A stretch of 5,475 nt of DNA, from NCBI GenBank assembly GCA_947455385.1, contig CANGNR010000081.1, positions 1 through 5,475 of the forward strand, written 5' to 3'. The position numbers and the translations under genes are program-made. The stretch comes from Microbacteriaceae bacterium. GTDB taxonomy: Bacteria > Actinomycetota > Actinomycetes > Actinomycetales > Microbacteriaceae. Shown here one piece after another: positions 1-5,475 of this stretch. Position 1 is the first letter of the stretch. Every line of letters starts with the position of its first letter. The notes beneath the pieces are model-generated. The model saw only the letters and a program-made list of their open reading frames with translations, searched no databases and was not told the origin of the DNA.

Positions 1-423
1 CACGACAACTTTCCTGGCGCGCAGGCGGCTGACATCAAGGCATTCGAGTCGCAGTTCAAACAGAACAAGGTCGTCGAGGCAGACACCTCGGCTCGACTCT
101 GGGCACTCTATGGCACCCGAGCCCAGCAGATTCTCGACCTCATCGTGGCAAACCCCAAGCTCGGCGAGCGCTTCGACCCACGATCGGCAGCGGTTGCCGC
201 CGAGTTGGTCTTTGCGGTTGACCACGAGTTTGCCGAGACCCTCGCCGACGTCATGTCGCGCCGCGTCTTGCTCTCATACGAGACCGGTCACGGCCTCGAG
301 GGCACACAGCGCGCAGCCGCCATCCTAGGAGACCACCTCGGCTGGAACGCGGCACGTCAGCAGCAAGAAGTGGCCGGCTACAAGCACTGGCTCGACCACC
401 TGCGCATTCCTGTATCGGCTTAG
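1..423 (+). CDS. glpD: Aerobic glycerol-3-phosphate dehydrogenase, C-terminal part (5' end outside window)
   Basis: GlpD is an FAD-dependent, membrane-associated enzyme that oxidises sn-glycerol 3-phosphate to dihydroxyacetone phosphate and passes the electrons to the quinone pool. The frame is open from the first base and gives the last 140 residues. They match the helical C-terminal domain (DAO_C type) that follows the FAD/substrate domain: an LYGTRAQQIL segment (about residues 37-46 of the fragment), the AVDHEFAETLADVMSRR helix (about 75-91), a GLEGTQRAA segment, then LGWN and a final E-x3-Y helix. The FAD-binding Rossmann part is not in the window, so cofactor binding cannot be verified. 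The TAG stop is followed two codons later by a second in-frame TAG. The gene ends 31 bases before the glycerol kinase, which makes the glycerol-use assignment firm. The choice of GlpD over another DAO-family oxidase rests on this domain and the neighbour. Confidence 0.9.
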   Translation, partial: HDNFPGAQAADIKAFESQFKQNKVVEADTSARLWALYGTRAQQILDLIVANPKLGERFDPRSAAVAAELVFAVDHEFAETLADVMSRRVLLSYETGHGLEGTQRAAAILGDHLGWNAARQQQEVAGYKHWLDHLRIPVSA

Positions 424-441
424 ATTTAGTTAGAGAAACCC

Positions 442-449
442 GAGGAGGT
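442..449 (+). promoter_or_regulatory. Strong Shine-Dalgarno for the TTG-started glycerol kinase
   Basis: GAGGAGGT is a near-perfect complement to the 16S rRNA 3' end. It lies 5 bases before the TTG at 455. It fixes the start: no ATG or GTG occurs in frame between the glpD stop and this point, and a later start would remove the N-terminal phosphate-binding motif. Confidence 0.85.
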
Positions 450-454
450 CGACG

Positions 455-1957
455 TTGACCGGCAACTACATTCTCGCTATTGACGAGGGCTCGAGCAGCG
501 CCCGCGCGGTGATTGTCGACCGTGACGGCCGCACCGTCGCAGACGCATCCCGTGTAATCGAAGCCCAGTTTCCGAACCCGGGATGGGTCGAACTGAGCCC
601 TGCCGACCTCTGGGATGCCCCGCGCGCATGCATCGAGGATGCAATGAAGACCGCGAACCTCACCGCCAACGACATCGCCGCGGTTGGCGTCACCACCCAC
701 CGCGAGACCATCGTGATGTGGGACCGCGCCACGGGCAAACCCGTCTATAACGCCATCATGTGGATGTCGAAGCAGACCGAGGGAATCGTTCGCGAGTGGT
801 CCGAGCGAGGGCTGGACGAAGAGTTTCGCCGTCGCACCGGCGTGCGCAACGACGCCTACTACTCGGCCTCAAAGATCGCCTGGCTGTTGCGCAACGTGCC
901 AGGTGCGCGAGACCGAGCCGAGCGCGGCGAGCTTGCGATTGGCACGCCCGACGTGTGGCTGCTCTGGAACCTAACTGGTGGCCAATCGCATCGCGTTGAG
1001 CCGAGCGCGGCATCGCGCACCGCACTGCTCAACATCGAGCGAGGCCAGTGGGACGAAGAACTCTGCCGCATCCTCGACATTCCGCTCTCGCTGCTGCCCG
1101 AAATCGTCGAGAGCGTCGATCAGTTTGGCGAACTCGCCCATGGCGTGCTCCCGGGCACGCTCACGGGTTCGATTCCGGTCACATCTATGCTCGGTGACCA
1201 GATGGCCGGTCTCTTCGGCCAGGCCTGCCTCGAACCAGGCAGCGCCAAGAACACCTTTGGCACGGCGGGCGTTCTGACCGTAAACGTTGGCGAAGCACCA
1301 AAAATCATGGATGGCATGTCGAGCTCGGTGGCCTGGAACCTGGGCGGCAAGCTAACCTACGAGGCCGAGGGCGTGGTGTTTCACAGCGGTCAGACCATAC
1401 AGTGGCTGCGCGACAAACTCAAGCTCTTCAAGAGTTCGAGCGAGGTCGAGGCTCTTGCCGCGAGCGTGCCCAATAGCGGAGGCGTCTATCTGGTGCCGGC
1501 CTTTGCCGGTCTCTGCGACCCCCACTGGGACAGAGACGTCAAGGCAGCCATCGTCGGCCTGACCCTCGAGTCGACCTCGGCCCATGTCGCCCGCGCAGGC
1601 ATCGAGTCAATGGCCTTTCAGACTCGCGACTGCCTAGACAAACTGATCGCCGGTGGCGTCGACGTGCGAGAGCTCAAGGTCGACGGCGGTGCCACCCAGA
1701 ACAACCTGCTCTGCCAGTTTCAGGCAGACATTCTCGGCATCTCCGTGATTCGCCCACTCGACCTCGAGCGCACCGTCTTGGGCATCGCCCACCTGGCGGG
1801 TGCCGGAGCCGGCTTCTGGAGCATCGACAGCATCACCGACCGCTGGATTCTCGACAGAACCTTTGAGCCGCGAATGGATGCAGACCAGCGCGAGAGCCTC
1901 TACGCTGGTTGGTGCGATGCGGTAGCCGCCGCTCGCACGATTCCTAACCGCGGATAG
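455..1957 (+). CDS. glpK: Glycerol kinase (FGGY family), divergent active site
   Basis: The protein phosphorylates glycerol with ATP to sn-glycerol 3-phosphate in the cytosol, feeding GlpD just upstream. It has 500 residues, close to E. coli GlpK (about 502), and starts at TTG with a strong Shine-Dalgarno. Conserved elements are the ATPase-type phosphate loop (D10-E11-G12, R17), glycerol-contacting R83-E84, W103 and Y135, the first FGGY-like segment around 135-147, catalytic D248-Q249 in GDQMAGLFGQ, KNTFGT at 265-270, G312 and Q316 near WLRD, the second FGGY-like segment around 364-389, and VDGG-x3-N at 409-416. Departures from the E. coli enzyme: SSSA for TTSS at 13-16, WMSKQ for WQCRR at 103-107, EPSAASR for DYTNASR at 182-188, AGV for GCF at 271-273 (Val273 replaces the Phe that packs on glycerol), and DPHWD for APYWD at 355-359. 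No histidine is visible in the 220-226 loop comparable to the PTS-phosphorylated His of Firmicutes GlpK, so that control is unlikely. Another polyol or triose substrate is possible, but the glpD neighbour favours glycerol. Confidence 0.85.
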   Translation: MTGNYILAIDEGSSSARAVIVDRDGRTVADASRVIEAQFPNPGWVELSPADLWDAPRACIEDAMKTANLTANDIAAVGVTTHRETIVMWDRATGKPVYNAIMWMSKQTEGIVREWSERGLDEEFRRRTGVRNDAYYSASKIAWLLRNVPGARDRAERGELAIGTPDVWLLWNLTGGQSHRVEPSAASRTALLNIERGQWDEELCRILDIPLSLLPEIVESVDQFGELAHGVLPGTLTGSIPVTSMLGDQMAGLFGQACLEPGSAKNTFGTAGVLTVNVGEAPKIMDGMSSSVAWNLGGKLTYEAEGVVFHSGQTIQWLRDKLKLFKSSSEVEALAASVPNSGGVYLVPAFAGLCDPHWDRDVKAAIVGLTLESTSAHVARAGIESMAFQTRDCLDKLIAGGVDVRELKVDGGATQNNLLCQFQADILGISVIRPLDLERTVLGIAHLAGAGAGFWSIDSITDRWILDRTFEPRMDADQRESLYAGWCDAVAAARTIPNRG

Positions 1958-1970
1958 CGCGAATAGCGCG
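1953..1970 (+). repeat. 9-base imperfect tandem repeat across the glpK stop, giving two in-frame stops
   Basis: GATAGCGCG (1953-1961) is followed directly by AATAGCGCG (1962-1970). The first copy carries the glpK TAG (1955-1957). Because the period is 9, the second copy puts another TAG in the same frame (1964-1966). The CGCG cores can also pair as a small 4-bp hairpin with a 5-base loop. It looks like a small local duplication. Confidence 0.6.
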
Positions 1971-1982
1971 GAGCCACCTAAC

Positions 1983-1988
1983 AAGGAG
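1983..1988 (+). promoter_or_regulatory. Shine-Dalgarno for the YCII-family gene
   Basis: AAGGAG sits 4 bases before the ATG at 1993. The spacing is slightly short, but the match is good and it supports this start. It lies in the 35-base gap after glpK, consistent with translation from the same mRNA. Confidence 0.7.
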
Positions 1989-1992
1989 CAGC

Positions 1993-2319
1993 ATGAAGTT
2001 TCTAATTTCGGTAATCGACGACCTGGGCAAGCCAGGCACCCCCGAAGAAATGGTCGCCATCGACGCCTTCAACGACGCCATGGCTGAAAAGGGCCAGCTC
2101 ATTTTTGCTGGAGGGCTCGCAGCCCCGAAGAACGCATCCGTGATTGATAACAGGGATGGCGCCGGCCTCGAGACGGGCGAGCCGCTCTTCGCAGCCGTCG
2201 AGAACTTCAGTGGCTTCTGGATCGTTCAGGCCGACGACCTCGAGACGGCCCGCACGCTGGCATTCGAGGGTTCGCGAGCCTGCAACCGCAAGGTTGAACT
2301 TCGCCCCTTCTTGGGCTAG
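1993..2319 (+). CDS. YCII-family (DGPF/PhnB-like) small protein
   Basis: This is a 108-residue cytosolic protein of the YCII-related fold, a small dimeric ferredoxin-like alpha/beta barrel. Visible family features are the MKFLISVIDD beta strand, an acidic helix (18-33), GQLIFAGGLAAP at about 34-45, a GEPLFAAVENFSGFWIVQ stretch at about 62-79 where relatives have a DGPF-type turn followed by a G-G-F/Y strand, the DDLETARTLA helix, and a C-terminal VELRPF strand. The protein contains no histidine, so the His-Asp pair proposed as catalytic in YciI-type members is absent; it resembles the DGPF branch instead. That branch is often annotated near sigma factors or as PhnB-like, without proven activity. 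It follows glpK by 35 bases and ends convergently on mmsA, sharing its stop tetranucleotide. The function is unknown, and a link to glycerol metabolism is inferred from position only. Confidence 0.8.
   Translation: MKFLISVIDDLGKPGTPEEMVAIDAFNDAMAEKGQLIFAGGLAAPKNASVIDNRDGAGLETGEPLFAAVENFSGFWIVQADDLETARTLAFEGSRACNRKVELRPFLG
2316..2319. other. Shared palindromic CTAG carrying both convergent stop codons
   Basis: On the plus strand TAG at 2317-2319 ends the YCII gene. On the minus strand the reverse complement of 2316-2318 is also TAG and ends mmsA. The two coding regions therefore overlap tail to tail by 4 bases, and there is no intergenic DNA for a terminator. Confidence 0.9.
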
Positions 2320-3812
2320 TTCTGCGGAAACCCTAGGTTGATGCCGCCGTGGCTGGGGTCAAGCCAGCGGCTGGTGACCGTCTTCTCCTGCGTAAAGAAG
2401 TGCACGCCCTGAGCCCCGTGGGCCTTGGTGTCACCGAATAGCGAGTTCTTCCAGCCGCCAAACGAGTAGTAAGCAACCGGCACTGGAATCGGCACGTTGA
2501 TGCCGATCATGCCAACCTCGATCTCGTTCTGAAAACGTCGAGCGGCACCACCGTCGTTGGTGAAAATCGCGGTGCCGTTGCCGAATGCGCCGCTGTTAAT
2601 CAGCGCAACGCCCTCGTCGTAGCTCTTGACGCGAACGATCGAGAGCACCGGGCCAAAGATCTCTTCGGTGTAGACCTTGCTGGTGGTTGGCACGTTGTCG
2701 ATGAGGGTCGGCGCGAGCCAGTAGCCCTCTGGGGCTCCGTCGAATTCGCCGTTGCGACCATCGACGACTACCTTGGCGCCATCCTGCTCTGCGATCTCGA
2801 TGTATGAGGCGACCTTGTCGCGGTGCTGCTGGGTGACCAGCGGACCCATGTCGCAGCCGCGGCGACCATCGCCGGTGCGCAGCTTGCTCATGCGGGCCAC
2901 GACCTTTTCGATCAGCCGGTCGGCAACGGGCTCGACGGCAACGACGACCGAGATCGCCATGCAGCGCTCACCGGCCGAGCCAAAGCCGGCGTTGATTGCC
3001 GAGTCGGCAACCAGGTCGAGGTCGGCGTCTGGCAGCACGAGCATGTGGTTCTTTGCGCCACCGAGAGCCTGCACGCGCTTGCCGTGCTTCGTGCCGGTCT
3101 CATAGACGTACTGGGCGATTGGGGTAGAACCGACGAACGAAATCGCGGCGACGTCGGGGTGCGTGAGCAAACCATCCACGGACTCTTTGTCACCGTTCAG
3201 CACGGTGAAAACGCCGTCGGGCAGACCGGCCTCTTTGAGCAACTTGGCCATCCAGATGGCTGCCGATGGGTCTTTCTCGGATGGCTTGAGAATCACCGAG
3301 TTGCCCGCGGCGAGCGCGATCGGAAAGAACCACATTGGCACCATGGCCGGAAAGTTGAATGGGCTGATGACGCCGACCACGCCGAGCGGCTGGCGGGTGC
3401 TGTAAACATCGACGCCGGTCGAGACGTTCTCGCTGTAGAAACCCTTGAGCAGGTGCGGAATGCTTGTGGCGAACTCGACGACCTCTTGGCCGCGAGTAAT
3501 CTCGCCGAGTGCGTCTGAAAGCACCTTGCCGTGCTCGCTGGTGATGATCTCGGCTAGCTCGCCCTTGCGGGCGTTTAGCAACTCACGAAAGTTGAACATG
3601 ACGGCCTGGCGGCGGGCGAGCGATGCGTCGCGCCAAGCCGGAAACGCCGCCTTTGCGCTGGCGATGGCTGCGTGAATATCATCCTGGTTAGCAAGCGCAA
3701 CGCTCTTGGTCTGCACGCCGAGTGCGGGGTCAAAAACTGGTGAGTTGCGGCCTGACTTGCTCACAAACTCCGCGCCATCGATCCAATGCGAAATCACTGG
3801 GATGCTGGTCAT
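2316..3812 (-). CDS. mmsA: CoA-acylating methylmalonate-semialdehyde dehydrogenase
   Basis: This NAD-dependent aldehyde dehydrogenase converts methylmalonate semialdehyde to propionyl-CoA, and malonate semialdehyde to acetyl-CoA, with loss of CO2. It serves valine, thymine, beta-alanine or inositol breakdown in the cytosol. At 498 residues it has the usual family length. Diagnostic features: the PFNFPAMVPMWFFPIA block at 151-166 with oxyanion N153, K176 in ILKPSE, the VGST turn at 227-230, GAKNH at 252-256 (Asn in place of the general-base Glu of hydrolytic ALDHs, a hallmark of CoA-acylating members), catalytic C284 in GERCMA, and EIFGP at 384-388. R107 and R283 sit at positions where this family carries conserved arginines. 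The ATG is preceded by a modest AGAAGAG ribosome site. No mmsB, iol or valine-pathway gene is nearby, so the pathway cannot be named. The alternative symbol would be iolA. Confidence 0.93.
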   Translation of the reverse strand: MTSIPVISHWIDGAEFVSKSGRNSPVFDPALGVQTKSVALANQDDIHAAIASAKAAFPAWRDASLARRQAVMFNFRELLNARKGELAEIITSEHGKVLSDALGEITRGQEVVEFATSIPHLLKGFYSENVSTGVDVYSTRQPLGVVGVISPFNFPAMVPMWFFPIALAAGNSVILKPSEKDPSAAIWMAKLLKEAGLPDGVFTVLNGDKESVDGLLTHPDVAAISFVGSTPIAQYVYETGTKHGKRVQALGGAKNHMLVLPDADLDLVADSAINAGFGSAGERCMAISVVVAVEPVADRLIEKVVARMSKLRTGDGRRGCDMGPLVTQQHRDKVASYIEIAEQDGAKVVVDGRNGEFDGAPEGYWLAPTLIDNVPTTSKVYTEEIFGPVLSIVRVKSYDEGVALINSGAFGNGTAIFTNDGGAARRFQNEIEVGMIGINVPIPVPVAYYSFGGWKNSLFGDTKAHGAQGVHFFTQEKTVTSRWLDPSHGGINLGFPQN

Positions 3813-3819
3813 TCGAACA

Positions 3820-3828
3820 CTCTTCTTT
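3820..3828 (-). promoter_or_regulatory. Modest Shine-Dalgarno for mmsA
   Basis: Read on the minus strand, AAAGAAGAG ends 7 bases before the mmsA ATG. It is purine-rich but lacks a full GGAGG core. No other in-frame start with a better site is visible, and the protein's N-terminus matches normal family length. Confidence 0.5.
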
Positions 3829-3855
3829 CGGGCGGGCTGTCTGCGTTAAATCTAA

Positions 3856-4563
3856 TCAGGTTGTCTGAAGGTGCTCGCCGAAAAACTTCTCAATGCGCTG
3901 CCAGGCATCGGCTGCTGACTCGGGGTGAGGCTTGGCGCCCGTGACTTTGAGCAACGTTCCAAAGAGCGGCCCACCACCCTGCTTCGGGTTCATGAAGGCG
4001 TGACCCGCCTCGGGGTACTCCTTTATATCGTGGATGACCCCGGCACGGGTAGCCGCCGCATCCAGCTTCTGCTTCGCGCCCTTGAGCTGCGAGTCCTTCG
4101 CCCCGTAGTTGCCGATAATCGGGCAGGCGCCGGCCAAAACGGCATCCAAGTCTTTAGGCAGCATGCCGTAATTCGGGTTGGCGGCATCGTAGCCACGCGA
4201 GGCGAGCAGCAACGCGAACCCGCCGCCCATGCAGAAGCCAATCACCCCCACTTTGTCGGTGGTGTCGGGGCGCGATCTCACTAGATTCTTAGCCAACTCG
4301 ATATCGTCGAACGCCTGCCCTTGGCCAGCGGCGAGCGCCCTAAAGGTGCTGGTTAGGCACTTGCGCATGCCGCCACGACTATAGAGATCGGGCATTAGCA
4401 CGACGTATCCGGCTTCGGCCATGCGCAACATCTGGGCGCGCATGTTGTCGTCGATGCCAAAGACCTCGTGCACCATAACCACCGATGGCCACGGGCCAGT
4501 GCCATCTGGCACCACAATCGCCCCGCGAAGGTCTTCAGAAATCTGGATTTCGGTTATCTGCAT
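3856..4563 (-). CDS. Dienelactone-hydrolase-family alpha/beta hydrolase
   Basis: This is a 235-residue cytosolic alpha/beta hydrolase with no signal peptide. The nucleophile elbow is G-F-C-M-G-G with C111. The other triad members are D157 (in NYGAKD) and H188 (in AGHAF), and E33 in HEVFG matches the Glu that gates the cysteine in the Pseudomonas enzyme. Strand order and length fit the DLH family, whose founding member opens dienelactones to maleylacetate in chloroaromatic breakdown. Here, however, the residue four after the catalytic His is N192, where that enzyme has the substrate-carboxylate-binding Arg206, and no aromatic-degradation gene is nearby. A general esterase or lactonase is therefore more likely than true dienelactone hydrolase. 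It ends 43 bases before mmsA in the same direction and may be co-transcribed with it. No Shine-Dalgarno precedes the ATG; a leaderless mRNA is possible. Confidence 0.88.
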   Translation of the reverse strand: MQITEIQISEDLRGAIVVPDGTGPWPSVVMVHEVFGIDDNMRAQMLRMAEAGYVVLMPDLYSRGGMRKCLTSTFRALAAGQGQAFDDIELAKNLVRSRPDTTDKVGVIGFCMGGGFALLLASRGYDAANPNYGMLPKDLDAVLAGACPIIGNYGAKDSQLKGAKQKLDAAATRAGVIHDIKEYPEAGHAFMNPKQGGGPLFGTLLKVTGAKPHPESAADAWQRIEKFFGEHLQTT

Positions 4564-4569
4564 GTCTAC

Positions 4570-4575
4570 AGGCTA
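4570..4575 (-). promoter_or_regulatory. Possible -10 box for a leaderless hydrolase mRNA
   Basis: On the minus strand TAGCCT fits the TAnnnT actinobacterial -10 pattern. It occupies -12 to -7 relative to the hydrolase ATG, exactly where a -10 box sits when transcription begins at the start codon. No -35 match is seen at the usual spacing. The absence of a ribosome site supports the idea, but a six-base partial match can occur by chance. Confidence 0.3.
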
Positions 4576-4597
4576 CCGAGCCGGGCGACCCTGCGGC

Positions 4598-5475
4598 CTA
4601 AGGCGTCACCTTTGCGGTCGACTTAGCGACCGATGTCGAGTTTCCGACCTTATTCTTCACAGAAACCAGCACAGTTAGGAACTTGCCTACATCTGAACGG
4701 CTGACCTGGTAGGTCGACTTGTTGGCACCTTGGATCTGAGAACATTTGTCAACGCCGACCCGAAGTCGACTAACTGAGGTCTTGATGGCTGCAGCGCACC
4801 GATACCAACTGAACGTGGCTCGCACACTAGGGTTGGCAGACCAGGTTCCGGCCGATGCGACCAGCTGCTTGGCAACCTTGGCTACACCCACAACCTCAGG
4901 CGCCTTCTGCAGAATTGGCGCACCAGCAACCTTGCGCGTGAACAGGTTCAGGGTGCGCTTTGCAGCAGCAGCCGTAAGCGTGAAATTTTGAGTGACCCAA
5001 TTGGCAGGGTCCATTCCAGCCGGGGACAAGGTCACCTTCGCACCGACTCGAATCCCAGTTATCGAGTATTCGCCGGCATTGTTTGTCTCGAGAGTGCCCT
5101 CGCGCTGGTAGTCCCGATTATTCACGCGGACTGTCTCAAAGTGGAGCAGACTTTCACCCGCTAGCGCCTGATTAGAGCTGTCGTAGAGGACTCCGCTCAC
5201 TTGCCCAGAACCCTTAGAAAGGGAAGCCACGGTCAAGGTTTTTTGGGTCTGCTGACCCGCAATCAAGCCATCCCAACTTGTGCTCAAACCCTCCTGGTAA
5301 GTGTCTGGGGAGGGTTCACCGCCTTGAGGGTCGGCGGCTTGAAAGGTTATGGTTTTGCCCAGATCCAAGTAGTAGTCGTTGCCGCCACTTAGAGCGTAGG
5401 CCGCGACATAGCTGTAACTTGGGTCGGCTGGTACGGATTCGAACTCGAAAGAGGCCCTGGGCGCATTGGGGTGCG
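4598..5475 (-). CDS. Modular cell-surface/secreted protein, C-terminal part (N-terminus outside window)
   Basis: The frame is open to the right edge of the window, giving 291 residues of a longer protein. The first start-like codon inside, a TTG at 5366-5368, lies in a continuous domain and is probably an internal Leu. In the fragment, residues about 8-83 and about 90-178 look like two copies of a carboxypeptidase-regulatory/CnaB-like beta sandwich: both have an F-E-x-V strand, a Y followed by a small turn, a G-x-K/T-ITF/VTL strand and a closing KTLTV/RTLNL strand. Residues about 191-291 form an actinobacterial Ig-like domain: AGTW, an SWYRC strand, a second Cys 18 residues on (226 and 244, possible disulfide), a GANKSTYQVSRSDVGK segment and KNKVGNS. 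Such proteins are usually exported and structural or adhesive. No LPxTG motif or membrane segment follows the last domain, so any anchor must be elsewhere. The gene is lower in GC than its neighbours. Ligand unknown. Confidence 0.75.
   Translation of the reverse strand, partial: HPNAPRASFEFESVPADPSYSYVAAYALSGGNDYYLDLGKTITFQAADPQGGEPSPDTYQEGLSTSWDGLIAGQQTQKTLTVASLSKGSGQVSGVLYDSSNQALAGESLLHFETVRVNNRDYQREGTLETNNAGEYSITGIRVGAKVTLSPAGMDPANWVTQNFTLTAAAAKRTLNLFTRKVAGAPILQKAPEVVGVAKVAKQLVASAGTWSANPSVRATFSWYRCAAAIKTSVSRLRVGVDKCSQIQGANKSTYQVSRSDVGKFLTVLVSVKNKVGNSTSVAKSTAKVTP

Noticed and set aside
251..700. 149-residue open frame on the minus strand across the glpD-glpK junction
   Set aside because: It is antisense to two well-supported genes, rich in Arg and Gly typical of shadow translation, and has no domain resemblance.
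2303..2316. GCCC-6-base loop-GGGC hairpin just before the shared stops, as a possible terminator
   Set aside because: The stem is only 4 bp, it lies inside the YCII coding end, and no run of T follows on either strand.
2350..2366. TGGCT-7-base loop-AGCCA inverted repeat inside the mmsA 3' end
   Set aside because: A 5-bp stem without a T tract, within coding sequence, is expected by chance; there is no support for a terminator.
2823..3518. 231-residue open frame on the plus strand
   Set aside because: It lies wholly antisense to mmsA, which has unmistakable ALDH motifs. The translation has no recognisable domain, and long antisense frames are common in GC-rich codon usage.
3849..3854. TAGATT on the minus strand in the hydrolase-mmsA gap as a -10 box for mmsA
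   Set aside because: No TTGACA-like element is present at the usual distance (the bases there read CGAGCA on the minus strand), and the short gap fits co-transcription.
5366..5368. TTG as the start codon of the right-hand surface protein
   Set aside because: The frame stays open to the window edge, and the upstream residues continue the same beta-sandwich pattern, so this is most likely an internal Leu codon.
5435..5446. GGATTCGAACTC, which resembles a tRNA T-loop
   Set aside because: The flanks do not pair as a 5-bp T-stem, no acceptor or anticodon arm is seen, and the stretch is coding sequence of the surface protein on the other strand.

Overview
The window looks like an ordinary chromosomal stretch of a fairly GC-rich actinobacterium, most plausibly a Microbacteriaceae-type organism. 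The evidence is the codon choice (many ctc, gcc and gac codons), the TTG start with a strong Shine-Dalgarno, a possible leaderless start, and the actinobacterial style of surface protein at the right end. The placement is inferred from style only; there is no rRNA or other marker gene here.

Left half, plus strand (1-2319): the C-terminal end of an aerobic glycerol-3-phosphate dehydrogenase (glpD), an FGGY-family glycerol kinase (glpK), and a small YCII-family protein. They run in one direction with gaps of 31 and 35 bases, so they probably form one transcript whose promoter lies left of the window. GlpK makes glycerol 3-phosphate and GlpD oxidises it to dihydroxyacetone phosphate, so the first two genes are a glycerol-use module. 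The role of the YCII protein is unknown. The kinase departs from the classical GlpK at several active-site positions.

Right half, minus strand (2316-5475): read right to left, the end of a modular surface or secreted protein (carboxypeptidase-regulatory/CnaB-like repeats plus a terminal Ig-like domain), a dienelactone-hydrolase-family alpha/beta hydrolase, and a CoA-acylating methylmalonate-semialdehyde dehydrogenase (mmsA). The hydrolase and mmsA are 43 bases apart and may be co-transcribed. The surface protein gene is noticeably lower in GC and is probably functionally unrelated.

The two halves converge at 2316-2319, where the stop codons of the YCII gene and mmsA share one palindromic CTAG, leaving no intergenic space for a terminator. 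No intergenic gap exceeds 45 bases. I saw no RNA gene, mobile element, CRISPR array or integration site. I found no clear new biological system; the points most worth checking are the divergent kinase active site, the histidine-free YCII protein in a glycerol operon, and the shared stop tetranucleotide.
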